DNA of 64,000 nt from Phlebiopsis flavidoalba (lineage: Eukaryota > Basidiomycota > Agaricomycetes > Polyporales > Phanerochaetaceae): NCBI GenBank assembly GCA_035772785.1, contig JAOCPU010000079.1, positions 34,617 to 98,616 on the forward strand, written 5' to 3'. The position numbers and the translations under genes were made by a program. Position 1 is the stretch's first letter. Every line of letters begins with the position of its first letter. Under the pieces are notes generated by a model that was not told the DNA's origin, did not search any database, and saw nothing but the letters and a program-made list of their open reading frames with translations. Shown piece after piece: positions 26,101 through 35,928 of the stretch.

Positions 26101-27252
26101 TTACCAGATCTCGACCACCTGGGAGTGAGGGCACGAGACAAGAATCTGCTATCCCCACTGGCTCCGCTATATACACAACACCGTAGCACATCGCTTCTGG
26201 CGCGCCGCGGATTATGAAACGTACTTCGGTACGTACGTGTTGACAATCTCGCTTGCACTGCACTCATTCATTAGACTAACGCTTAATAGGTCGAGGCGTG
26301 ATAGCTGGGGAATTCAATGACCGTATTATCCGTGGCATACTCACCAAAACGGACGATACATCTCGTCCGGGTCTGCCGACAACACCATCCGACTTTGGAT
26401 CGACCACAAACAGGCCAGCCAGTCGGCAGGCCAATTTCGAGGACATACCAGCGCCGTACGCTCAGTCGCATTCTCGTTCGACGCGAAGCGCGTCGCCTCC
26501 GCCGCAGACGACTGGAGCCTATCCGGATCTGGAACGTGGAAGTACAGCAGGCAGTCTGCTTGCCCCTCACGGGACATGTCTGGAGGGCGCTCTCGGTTGC
26601 ATTCTCTCCAGACGGCGAAACACGTCGTTTCTGGCTCGGCGGACAAGACAGTGCGGATATGGGAGGGTCGAGACGGGGCTTCGCGCAGTGGGTGATCCGC
26701 TTTTGCGGACACACGGACTTTGTCCGGTCCTGTTGCGTTTTCACCTGGTACCTGGCGGCAGGCATGTTGTCTCGGGGTCAGACGACAAGACCGTTCGTAT
26801 ATGGGACATTGGCACATGCGATAAGGTGATCAGACCGTGCTTGACGGGTCGCATTCTGACTATGTTCGGAGTATGTTGGTTTTCAGCCGAACGGTCTTGG
26901 TAAAACGCGTTGTCTCGGCTCTGATGACATGACAATCATAAAGTCTGGGACGTCGAGACGGGCAAGATGGTCCTGGATCCGCTCCGCGTGCCATGAAAAA
27001 CGGTGTTCACGTGTCTGTCCGTTGCAGTCTCAGGCGATGGCAAGTATATCGCTTCGGGAATCATCGAGCGACAAGACGGTTCGGCTGTGGAATGCACGGA
27101 CACAACGGGGAGGCGGTTGGTGAGCCGCTGCGCGGACACAGGCACGCACGTTTGGTCAGTTTTCGTTCTCACCTAGGACGGTCGGCAAGTTGTGTCCGGG
27201 CTCGCATGATACAACACTGATGGGTTGGGAATGTACCAATTGCGCCTACTAG
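23196..27252 (+). CDS. DUF2235 alpha/beta-hydrolase fused to a WD40 propeller
   Basis: Start 'MDTPGAGPSTGPSTSRHAKE' opens a disordered tail of about 100 residues. The DUF2235 hydrolase follows: 'RNLVVCM' then GTANQFGL, 'TNVVELFNRLAADENQLIYY', 'FTRLKQKVNHW', 'LKAYQWLSENYIEGDRVFLF', nucleophile elbow 'GFSRGAYQVR', 'LLRKGNNEQIP', an Asp/Ser-rich insertion, 'PFKVHFVGVW' plus 'DTVSSIGLI', 'GGGNIENLGLDSFGPSLR'. A helical region (25571-26228) ends 'HWLRYIHNTVAHRFWRAADY'. The intron 26229-26289 is in phase and joins 'YETYFG' to 'RGVIAGEFNDRIIRG', where WD repeats begin; about seven can be traced, for example 'SGSADKTVRIWE' and 'SGSDDKTVRIWDIGT', with stop at 27250-27252. An in-frame TGA interrupts the helical part at 26126, and several frame changes occur, two at A runs. 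DUF2235 is related to bacterial Tle1-type phospholipases, so lipid hydrolysis is plausible but unproven. Confidence 0.8.
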
Positions 27253-27629
27253 TGACTCTGTCTCTGCGGGGGCCACCTCACATTCATGATCTTTTACCAT
27301 TCGCCCTATGACCAGCTCTACCTTATTGATTTATGTGTGTGGTTCTATGTAACAATTTGTCCCTTGCGCAGTCATTTCCGCCGTCTCATGTGGAATGGGC
27401 AGCGAGCGGGGGGGGACAATCGCATACACCAACACGTGCAAGTTTTTAAATACGATTATCCATTTATAGTTTACATTTTTGCTCTTGGATAAGCCCCGAA
27501 CTGGCATCGCTGTTATCAGTTGGTACTTAGAAATCAACATTGTAAAATCAATGACGACTGATGCATGAAAACAAATGAATAATGAGAGCACAAAAAATTG
27601 AGAGTATCTCTAATACCACCACATTGCAA
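27253..27629. other. Intergenic stretch
   Basis: AT-richer than the flanking genes. It contains a 7-bp G run near 27410 but no recognisable gene. Confidence 0.3.
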
Positions 27630-27885
27630 GCGAAGAATATTGATCGAATAGTTGCAATTGATCAGTCTGTCATGTCGGTCAGATATACCACGACGGGTAG
27701 GCGCGCCGTTCACGCTGCCTTGTCACTCAGACCATGTCCTAGCGGTTGGGAGCTGAGCTGCTGTCGTCGGTGGTGCATCTGTCCGATGCCGGCATCGTGA
27801 TGCACTTGGTCCCTGTCATCTGACCAAACATGTGCTTGCAGATCGTAGAGAATTGTGTGTCGCCAACGATCCTTCTTTAGCCAAG
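27630..27885 (+). pseudogene. 5' fragment of a third BTB gene copy
   Basis: This segment matches the promoter and first codons of the BTB genes at about 21958-22150 and 32850-33050. The shared stretch starts with ATATTGAT and runs through the GTGATGCACTTGGT start region to the codons for 'VANDP'. It then breaks off in a Phe-Leu-rich stop-containing sequence. The BTB domain itself is missing. It lies directly downstream of the hydrolase-WD40 gene, so the BTB family has been copied at least three times within 12 kb. Confidence 0.6.
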
Positions 27886-28249
27886 TTTCACCGATTCCTG
27901 TAAAGTCCAGGGATAGGGATTATCGGGTAATAGGCCGGCCCCGGGCTCAGGCTGGCGTCCCGTCGGAGCGTTCAGAACGCGCGCGAAACGTTTGATGTCC
28001 CAGTTTGGGAGTTGTGTCCTCCGACCGCGAAACATCCAATTCCTTCGGATTTCCTTACCCTTGTTCTCATGATGTCCAGCGGCCAGGCATTGGACATAAA
28101 CTCCAGACATGCGATCTAATCTCGGCGTACCCTATAAGACAAGTCGTGACTCTGCTACGAGTCGGGTACAGACACCCCTCGACTTGATACACGGGACTGA
28201 TACCGTACGAACATTTATTCTCTCGCCTGTCTGTGTCCGATGTTTTTAA

Positions 28250-28530
28250 ACGAACATTTTCTTCCCCAATAAAGTTCAAGCGCCTCAACGCACCACTCTT
28301 CACACGCGAATCCTACTCTCGATCAAGAGCGTGAAGGTATGGTTCTTGACCCCGAAGAAATCGCACCCGAAGTCCCAGATATCCTTCTTCGAGGAACACA
28401 TTCTTCTCCTTCTCCTCTACCTGACAAGACTTCTTTGAAACTTGTTGTTCAAACGACTCCGGGAGCAAGGAAAATTAACAAGTCCTAAGACATGGATGAA
28501 TTGGCCCACAGCCGTCCAAATCTAGCGCCA
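28250..28530 (+). repeat. Dispersed repeat arm B, degenerate coding-like sequence
   Basis: Plus-strand partner of the inverted copy at 1-480. The longest frame reads 'GMVLDPEEIAPEVPDILLRG', then 'PDKTSLKLVVQTTPGARK' and a stop. Similarity to the other arm spans roughly 250 bases with several indels. No known domain is recognised. Confidence 0.4.
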
Positions 28531-29807
28531 ACTTCTGAGTACCTTTAGACCACCGTCTGCGAATGGATTACACGCTAAGTTGCAGACGCGTATTTCGGTG
28601 TGGTGCGTGTCTAAGCGATTTCTGCACAATCGACGTAATCATGTTTGCGCTGGATCGAAGAATCCTATGCTCGTTTGCGGGAAGTTACGTAGTGGGGGGG
28701 GGGGGGCATTCGCAGCACAAGGGTGAAACCACGCACGCCTATTGCCGAATGCGTCGGCTCGCCACCGGCAAGAAGTCTCGCGAAAGATGACGATAGCATT
28801 GAAGACGCGCGGCGGGGGACCGAGTCGGATGGGCTCTGCGAAGAGATCGTAATAGAAGAACCAAAGGGGCAGTTCGACATACGACCTAGGGCTCTTCCGC
28901 AGGCTCTTGGGCGCGCAGGGCGAGAACCCCTGGCTCTTCCAAGGCTCCACGATTGAACGGTGAAGCCCAGAGCGGTCGTGCGTGGTAGCGCATGTTCTAT
29001 GAAATGAACTATCGCGAGTCCTGTAGTCTCGTAGTGTATCTGTAAACCTTTCCATCTCGTCCTATAGACTTTATCGGAACTTCACTCTCTGTCCATTCTA
29101 GTTTGTTAATGCATGTCGTTGGAATGTTCTGCAATTTTAGTGCGTTTGCCGTTCGTCACGGTCAGGAATCGTATCAAGAGTAAATGACGTTGTCATCGCA
29201 CCAGCTGAGCACTGCAAATTAGTCACCCATGTCTGCCTGCTGAAAGCCAATTCCTGTGCCGTCTTTTGCACATCACATAAACATAACCCCCTACGGAGGT
29301 GGGGTGTGCAGCACACTTTGAGCATTCACTCATAGGATTCATGGGTGTAGTACGCCGCTGGCCCTAGTCTCCCAAAGGCAGAGCTGCGGACAGCTACGAC
29401 GCTGATGGCCCGGGTCTGGCCACCCTCACGAGCTGGCGTCAAAGCCTCCGATTACTAGATTAGGGTGATACAGGCACCTTGCAGACAGCCGCCATGATCA
29501 CAGCGCATCCCGACCCTTGTTTAGAGCATCACCAGTCCCCGGTTCACAACGGAGATGGTGCGTAAATCTTTGTGTCGCCAAACCGCGTGTTTTTAAGCAC
29601 TCTACCAGAAGGGAGTTTCTCTTATTGAATGCTGCCGAAAGGCCCCGTACTCCACCGTCCTCGCGCCCTTCAGCTTCACCTATCGAGATCATCCGCATGT
29701 GATTCGTAGAAATGGTAGCTTCTGTGTCAGACTTTGGTAGCTCTGACATTCGCTGGACGGCATGGCCGAACCGTTGCATCCACTTACATAGAGGTTTTAA
29801 AACCTGC
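28531..29807. other. Gene-poor stretch with a 13-bp G run
   Basis: No gene is supported. A run of 13 G occurs at 28694-28706, the second such tract in the window. Short frames on both strands overlap and are probably chance. Confidence 0.3.
28694..28706 (+). repeat. Poly-G tract
   Basis: Thirteen consecutive G in a gene-poor stretch next to a dispersed repeat arm. Confidence 0.9.
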
Positions 29808-32800
29808 AACCTCGTGCTTCTGACAGGTTTTGGCCTCTCGAGGCGCGCTTTGCTCCGCATCGCTCGCCACTACAGCCAAGTCGCCTTCTGCACCTCTTCA
29901 TCATGTTGCCTTAGTTGCGTTGGTGTGGGTCTCGTTCCTATGCTTATGTACTTCTTGACCCTCGGCATCATTCTACTTGGCTCCATGTTCTCACCTTGGG
30001 CCTCACTTCGGACTCTTGGCCTTCCACCACGACTACTCTCATTGGCGACTATCTTACGGTTCCTCTGGCGACTCGGACTACTCCACTTGCCCTACTCCGA
30101 CGCCGCGCCTCAGTCACTGCCAACTACTTTCCTCTTCGTCGCTGTTCGTCAAACCCAGCTACTCTCAGCAACACTACCTGCCTGCCAACGCCGCTTTGGA
30201 TGACGCTTCTGGAGATGTTTGAGATCCAACCGTCGTTTGCGAAATGGGCGGGGTCTCGCTCCATGTACCTATGGACGAAGTCCTTTGCCCATCATAGCCT
30301 AGACATGCCACTCTTCCGCAACTTGCAAGGCATTGTGACCGATACCAACGCTCTCGCGTTTCTGGCAGTCTTCGTATCGTTAGGGCTCGTCTATTGCATT
30401 CGCACAGTAAGTGTCAGCCACAGTCTGAGATACCAACCACTCGCCAACATAATCCAGGTTCGTAGATGTGCGGCTGCGAGGAAGACAAATGAAATACGAC
30501 GGATGCTGCCCGGAAGGACCTTGAGAACACTGTGTCACGCTCTGTACTTTCGTACGAGGCGGGTACATTGGTTCTCGATGGATACCCTTCTGTACTCGAG
30601 ACTATCGGGACAGGCTATAGTAAGTACTGGGTTCCATTGTATCTGGTTTCTCAGGGCTGACGAATCCCTCAGAGCGCGCATACGCAGGCAATGGCTGAAC
30701 TCGACACTCGCGCGAACATCTTGCAGAACTAGTTGAACATGAACGAGTAATGTCCCACGAGGCGGAGGTCATTGGTGCTACCGCTGACAACGAGGCTCTG
30801 GAGGTTGAGCTCGAGCGGCTTCAGGAGTTTTGCGTGGCTGAGCATGGGTTGATGACGACTGTATGGGGTGCCGAGGCAAGTGGGAAGTAACGTTGCGCTT
30901 TTGGAGGAGCTCGAAGAGTCGGAGGTATGTTGCAAGCCGCTTCATCCGCTGGTTCTTCTGACGTCCTTTCCAGGTTCGCTTGGAGAGAGCAGAGGAGGCC
31001 CGTACCCAACAAGGGGCTGCTCTCATGTCCATCGAGATCGACCTCGCCACCACGATCACCGCCAGAGATATCCATGGCCGCCGACGCGACGCACTCTTGA
31101 CCCAGGCTCACACTGTGGAGAAAGCCGACGAAGCGAACGAGAAGTCACACAACGACGCAATTGCGAGCATACAGTCTTCCATTTCTGAACACGAGGTACG
31201 TGCCTCTCAACTTATACCATGGTATGGCTACTCATGCAGCACAGTCGATTATCCAACAGACCACTCAGCGCGTAGATGCAGCCACAGTCGGGGGCGACGA
31301 ACTCCAGAACGCCCTTCACCACGCCACCAATGCCGCCCACTACACCGAGCAGATCCTTCACGGCGATATTTGTGCTGCCACGGCTGCTGCTCACCCGTCA
31401 ACCCTTTCGGGGACAGCATATGCCAACGAGCAAGCACAATACGCCGCAATGGTCGAATCACACGCCGATCTTGAAGCCGCTCATGCACTCGCTGTTCGCC
31501 AAGTACAGGACCTCGAGACTGAGGTGGCCCAGTTGGACCTCGACGCCGCCAACCTGCTCACTGAAGCCGCTCGCGCGAGAAGGACGCACACGACGAAACC
31601 GTCCTTCGCTTGACACAAGACACCGCCTCTCTCATTATCACTCAGACCGCCGCACTCGCCGAGGTAGCCCAGATCAAAGATGCTGTGGCACGTGTGGAGG
31701 AGGACACCGCACTCTCGCTCGGTGCTCTGCCGGACAAAGAGTGCTCTGCTCGAGAAACAACACGCTATCATCTCTCGTGACCTCCAGCAGACTATCGACT
31801 CCAACAACGCCCGCATCGCCGAGCTTCAGGCTGTCTATGATGCGTTGGAAGGGAGGAGGTCAACGCGAAGAAAGCCGAATATGCCACTCGTCTTCGTTTC
31901 TTCAACGAGGAGTCGATCAAACACGGCGAGCGATACGATCTGATCATGGACAGCTTGCGCGAGGCCAAGATGGACAAGCAGAAGTACGAGTCGCTTCACG
32001 TCGAGGCCAGCAGGCTTCAGAAGCAGGCCGAGAAGAAGGCGGCGGAAGCGGAGAAGAAGGCCGCAGCGGCGGAGCAGCAGGCGTTGGAGATGGAGAAGGA
32101 GATGGCGATCTTCGGAGTGCGCGTGCGCGTGCGCCACGCCGCAACTCGATGACCTCCGCGCAGAGCAGAGAAACGAGCAGGGATAGCTTCGTCGAACAGG
32201 GATACGGCCGACGTCATTGCATGCACTTCGGTGAGGACAAGACGATGCTCGAGGAAGTGCTTGCGAAACTCGAGAAGACGTTCGAGGATCGGGAGCGGCC
32301 TTTGCTTTTTCCGCTTGCGTCGTGCGGAGGAGGACCTGGCTATGTACTCGCTCACGGAGGAGGACCGCCTCGCGCAAGAGCTTGATGCCTCTCTCCGCAA
32401 AACTCCAGATCGAAGAATCGAAGATTGCCGCAACGCCAGGTGGAGTATGGCAATGCACTGTCCGAAGTCCACACCGAGTTTGAGCGGATTGTCGAGCTGC
32501 AGCAAGAAGCGGCGGATGCTACTTATTGGCAGCACCGAGGAACAAAGCGAAGGTGTTGGGAGCGGCTCGTGCTCACACCTAGCTCCGTCCAAATTCGACA
32601 CGCTCCCCTTTTCCAACCCCTCTGCATCGACCATCTCTCTCGGCGCTCTCGACTCCTGTGCTCGAGGTCGACTGCGACTTGCTTTTTTGATGCTTCGTTC
32701 GAGGAGGCTCTGTCCGGTGACATTGCCCGCCTCTGTGACTGTTTGCAGTTTGAAAGACGACGAGTCTGGCATCTCTTCACATGGTGTTTGGTCTGGGACT

Positions 32801-33260
32801 TGTCTTGTAATGAATACATCTTGCAATGAATAGAATATTGACGAAATATTGATCTGCCTGTCACGTGGCAAGTCTACGCTGCGGGCAGGGCGCGCGCCGC
32901 GCACCCATCACTCTTTGCCTTCACACCCACGTCCTCTGAGATCGCTGCCGTAGGCCAACTGTCCGATGTATCCGATGCACTTGGTCTCTGACAAACATGT
33001 ATTTGCAGATCGCAGAGAATTGCGTGTCGCCGACGATCCTCTTAGCGCATACGAGTGGACGGGAGGACATTAGAACGCTGCGCAGATCTTTGGTACGGGA
33101 CGATGGTACGGTCGTTCTGCAAGCTGAGAAACACTGTATTCAAGGTCTATCGTGGTGTCTTGAAGGAGCAGTCCCCATTCTTCAGAGATTTATTTACTCT
33201 CCCCCAGCAGGAAAGTGACAGCATTCTGAGAAGTATGAGGATTGCCCCCTCGTGACCATG
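29808..33260 (+). repeat. Segmental duplication copy B
   Basis: Direct repeat of 18850-22330. Copy B preserves more continuous reading frames in the coiled-coil part and carries a BTB gene that continues to a proper C-terminus, so it looks closer to the ancestral arrangement. Confidence 0.75.
29870..32810 (+). CDS. Membrane-anchored coiled-coil protein, copy B
   Basis: Same protein as the copy at 18880-21922 but better preserved. A hydrophobic N-terminal region is followed by a membrane span 'ALAFLAVFVSLGLVYCIRTV', then long coiled coil: 'ARTQQGAALMSIEIDLATTI', 'VEKADEANEKSHNDAIASIQ', 'ADLEAAHALAVRQVQDLETE', 'IISRDLQQTIDSNNARIAEL', 'REAKMDKQKYESLHVEASRL' and an Ala/Lys/Glu-rich segment 'KQAEKKAAEAEKKAAAAEQQ'. 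The last helix 'EVLAKLEKTFEDRERP' precedes a Ser/Asp-rich tail with 'LFDASFEEALSGDIA' and the stop at 32808-32810. Estimated length is 750-850 residues. It is unknown to me; a tethering role is inferred only from architecture. Several frame changes (for example near 31590 and 32140) leave it uncertain whether this copy is functional. Confidence 0.6.
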
Positions 33261-34202
33261 CCCGACGGGGCAGACGATGTCCGGAACTTCATGAAAGCCG
33301 TCTTTGACCACAAGATAAGTCTCAGTCTACTACGTCGCTTTATAATCCTAATATAGCTCACAAACTGCCCACCAGATTCTACGTAGATGTCAAGACAATC
33401 ACTGACTTCAGTGTGATTCTGAGCGTTGTAAAGGCTCTCGCTCGCACAAGTACCAACTAAAGTTGACCACCTTCACCTGTCCTGCGGCGGTCCCTCCCTT
33501 CATTCACCGCCCTTTATCCTGCATCCTCGAAAAACTGGGACATACGCAGGGGACGACGTCGGGCAATATAAACCACCTCCATGGCCGCTTATGGGCGAGA
33601 GCACTTGCTCACCCCATCTTTGTACCATCCCAACTAGTGCTCGCTCACTGATTGCCCGGTGTCGACATTCTCGTGGCCTGATGCGATTAACGCCCGCCAG
33701 CGTCCTCCTCGAATGCTGCTCCTTCTCCACTAGCGAGATCTTGCGTGGAGTTCCCACGCCAGATGGCCGCATTATGTGTCTGGATACTCCAGATCAAATC
33801 ATGGTCATTGAAGCTCGTGAGAAGAAGTTATCGCAACTCGTCCGTACTAAGGTCTTCGGCTTCGTCTATTCTGAGGAGACCATGGTTAGGCTACGGGGGG
33901 TCAGCCCATTGGAAAACGCCTCCATCTCCGCCACGCCGCAACGACATGCTTCGTGGTGCAGGGTACATGACTGGGTGCAGAGGATGGATGGATCATTCTG
34001 GAGCGATTACACCACATCATATTTCCCTTGGACCGACTTCTCAATTGCCACAGGAGGGTTTGTTGAAACGATTGGCAGAGAGGCGCTACAAGAGTGCTCG
34101 GCATGCTGCCTGGAATCAAGTACCACCACACTGTTCGGCTTTCAGCCGTGGGACAGAATGAAACGGGAGACACTTCGCAATTACAAAGCTAGGCCGTGGT
34201 AA
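32966..34202 (+). CDS. BTB/POZ domain protein, copy B
   Basis: Start 'MYPMHLVSDKHVFADRRELR' leads into the BTB fold: 'ERCADLWYG', 'TVVLQAE', 'VFKVYRGVLKEQSPFFRDLF', 'CPLVTMPDGADDVRNFMKAV' and 'FDHK'. After about 300 bp with likely introns the C-terminal half reads 'CLDTPDQIMVIEAREKKLSQ', 'LVRTKVFGFVYSEE' and ends 'FGFQPWDRMKRETLRN' with stop at 34200-34202. This layout is typical of the large agaricomycete BTB family of about 330-350 residues. BTB domains dimerise and often recruit partners such as Cul3; which partner applies here is unknown. Two or three frame changes are needed near 33100 and 33230. Confidence 0.7.
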
Positions 34203-34374
34203 GTGATACTTCAGTTGTTCATTCAAGCCCAGCTCAGCCCGACATTGTGTAGTAACAAACAATTCTGGTGGATCCCTATGAAAAAAGAAATTCCAAGTAC
34301 CCATTGTAACACTACCACATACTGACAAAGCTTTTCCCATCATAATTTGGCTGCAAAGGAGGGGTCGCTTTGCC

Positions 34375-35430
34375 TCAATGTCGGTAGACTAGACTCCAGA
34401 TTGGCTCGTATGCTTTCACGTTCGCTAAGGTTTCCTCCATCTTCGTTGACACGAGCTGGCCACAATCGGTGCCACACAGCACGCGAATCCATCCGGCTTG
34501 AGCGTACTGCTTCATGATGTTTGCGGAGAATCCGATCCCAGTGACGATCTCGTGCACACCGCTGCGCGAGTTTCTCAGCTAGGTCGCCTACAAAGGCCAA
34601 TCGCCTCTGAGTGTCGTGGAAGAAGGTTCATGAGAATCGTAGCCCTGTGTATGAGGATCGGTGTAGATCTTCGTCAGAGGCTTCGCAGGTGTCTGTCCAT
34701 CCATCGGCGTAAGTTTGGGTGTCTACGGAAGATGGTCGTGGGAAAATAGCCAGGCATGAGGATGAAGACTTTGACCCCAAAGGGTGCGACCTCTTTGGCG
34801 AATGTATCCGTGAACGCATCCAGTGCAGCTTTGGATGCGCTGTAGCCGCTCCATGATGGATAGGTAGAACGTCGCAGCTGAGACAGAAGACACGTTGAAA
34901 ATATGTCCGGTACTCCGTGTACGGAAATGGGTGACGAAGGGTTGTGTGAAAGGCGACGGGTACCAAATAGATTGGATTGGAACTGTTTGTCGAATGTCCT
35001 TCATGCTGACATAGAATAAAAATCAGAATGTACACGACCCATGAGAGAGGAATAAAGCGAACCTCAATTCTTCAAAGGGACCGTAGGGTTTCCCAGTCAG
35101 GTTGGTACCGGCATTGTTCACGAGGACGTCAACATGCCCGTAAATTTGTATAGCGACCTCTGCAGCTCGTTTTACTGTTTCATCTGGAGCGTCTAAATCC
35201 AGTATCAAAGCCTCGGCTCCGGCCTCTTTTAAAACTTGAGGAAATTTGGATTCGGTGCGAACGCTAGCGATTACCTCAAAAATGAAAGTAGAAAAATACT
35301 AATAAGTTAACGTCACATATAAAACCCGTAGCAATTACCTTATCCCCCTGCCCCGGAGAACGTATAGAGCTATCGCGAGGCCGAGACCTGAGCTCGTGCC
35401 GGTGATAACCCAAACTCGAGAGGTGATCAT
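34375..35430 (-). CDS. Short-chain dehydrogenase/reductase 1
   Basis: NAD(P)-dependent classical SDR. Minus-strand order: 'MITSRVWVITGTSSGLGLAI' carries the TGxxxGxG cofactor motif. After an intron near 35280-35335 come 'FPQVLKEAGAEALILDLDAP' and 'IYGHVDVLVNNAGTNLTGK' (NNAG). After a second intron come 'PFVTHFRTRSTGHIFNVSSV' with the catalytic Ser, and 'GYSASKAALDAFTDTFAKEV' with YxxxK. The C-terminus 'EETLANVKAYEPIWSLVYRH' stops at 34375. It is closely related to the two plus-strand SDRs at 39983 and 42815, including the C-terminal EPIW. About 300 residues. Frame changes occur around 34950 and in the C-terminal third. Substrate unknown. Confidence 0.8.
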
Positions 35431-35477
35431 TGCTTGCAAGAGAAAGGGGTGAGAACTACAGAACCAAGAACTAATAT

Positions 35478-35488
35478 CTATATATATG
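35478..35488 (-). promoter_or_regulatory. TATA-like element of SDR1
   Basis: An alternating TA run (CATATATATAG on the minus strand) about 50 bp upstream of the SDR1 start codon. The two paralogous SDR genes have TATA-like sequences at comparable distances. The assignment is positional inference. Confidence 0.4.
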
Positions 35489-35928
35489 TAGGGAGAGAAG
35501 ACTATCGTTCATATCCAAATGATGGTCTTTCCCACACACAAGATTTCGCAGGATCCGCGGTCCTCAGCACGTGGGAAGAGTCGGGGTGATGTTTACGTGT
35601 ACCGTCCGACATCGGGATCTCACCGTTAGTACACAGTCCGACGTCGGTCTGACGCCAATGACCCAGGAGTTCGTATTGTAGCATAAAGGGAGAGTATTGA
35701 CTTTTACGCGAATAGGAGGCGTGTTGTTCTTGCTCACGCAGTTGTGTGGGCTGGGGTTCGGGAAACAACGCCGGGAAACGACGGGCGCGCCGGCGCGCGC
35801 TCAAATTTGGGCGGCGACTTCGTGGGCGCAGCTATCACGGTAACGCTGTGACATGTGACGCCGACGGTCCGCGTCATAGTCCACCGAAGATCGTGGCATC
35901 TCGCGCCCGTACCTTGTGCCGAACACTC

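Noticed and set aside
25571..26228. A NACHT or other NTPase between the hydrolase and the WD40 repeats
   Set aside because: No Walker A (GxxxxGK[ST]) or Walker B pattern can be read in any frame; the region is helical and belongs to the DUF2235 protein.
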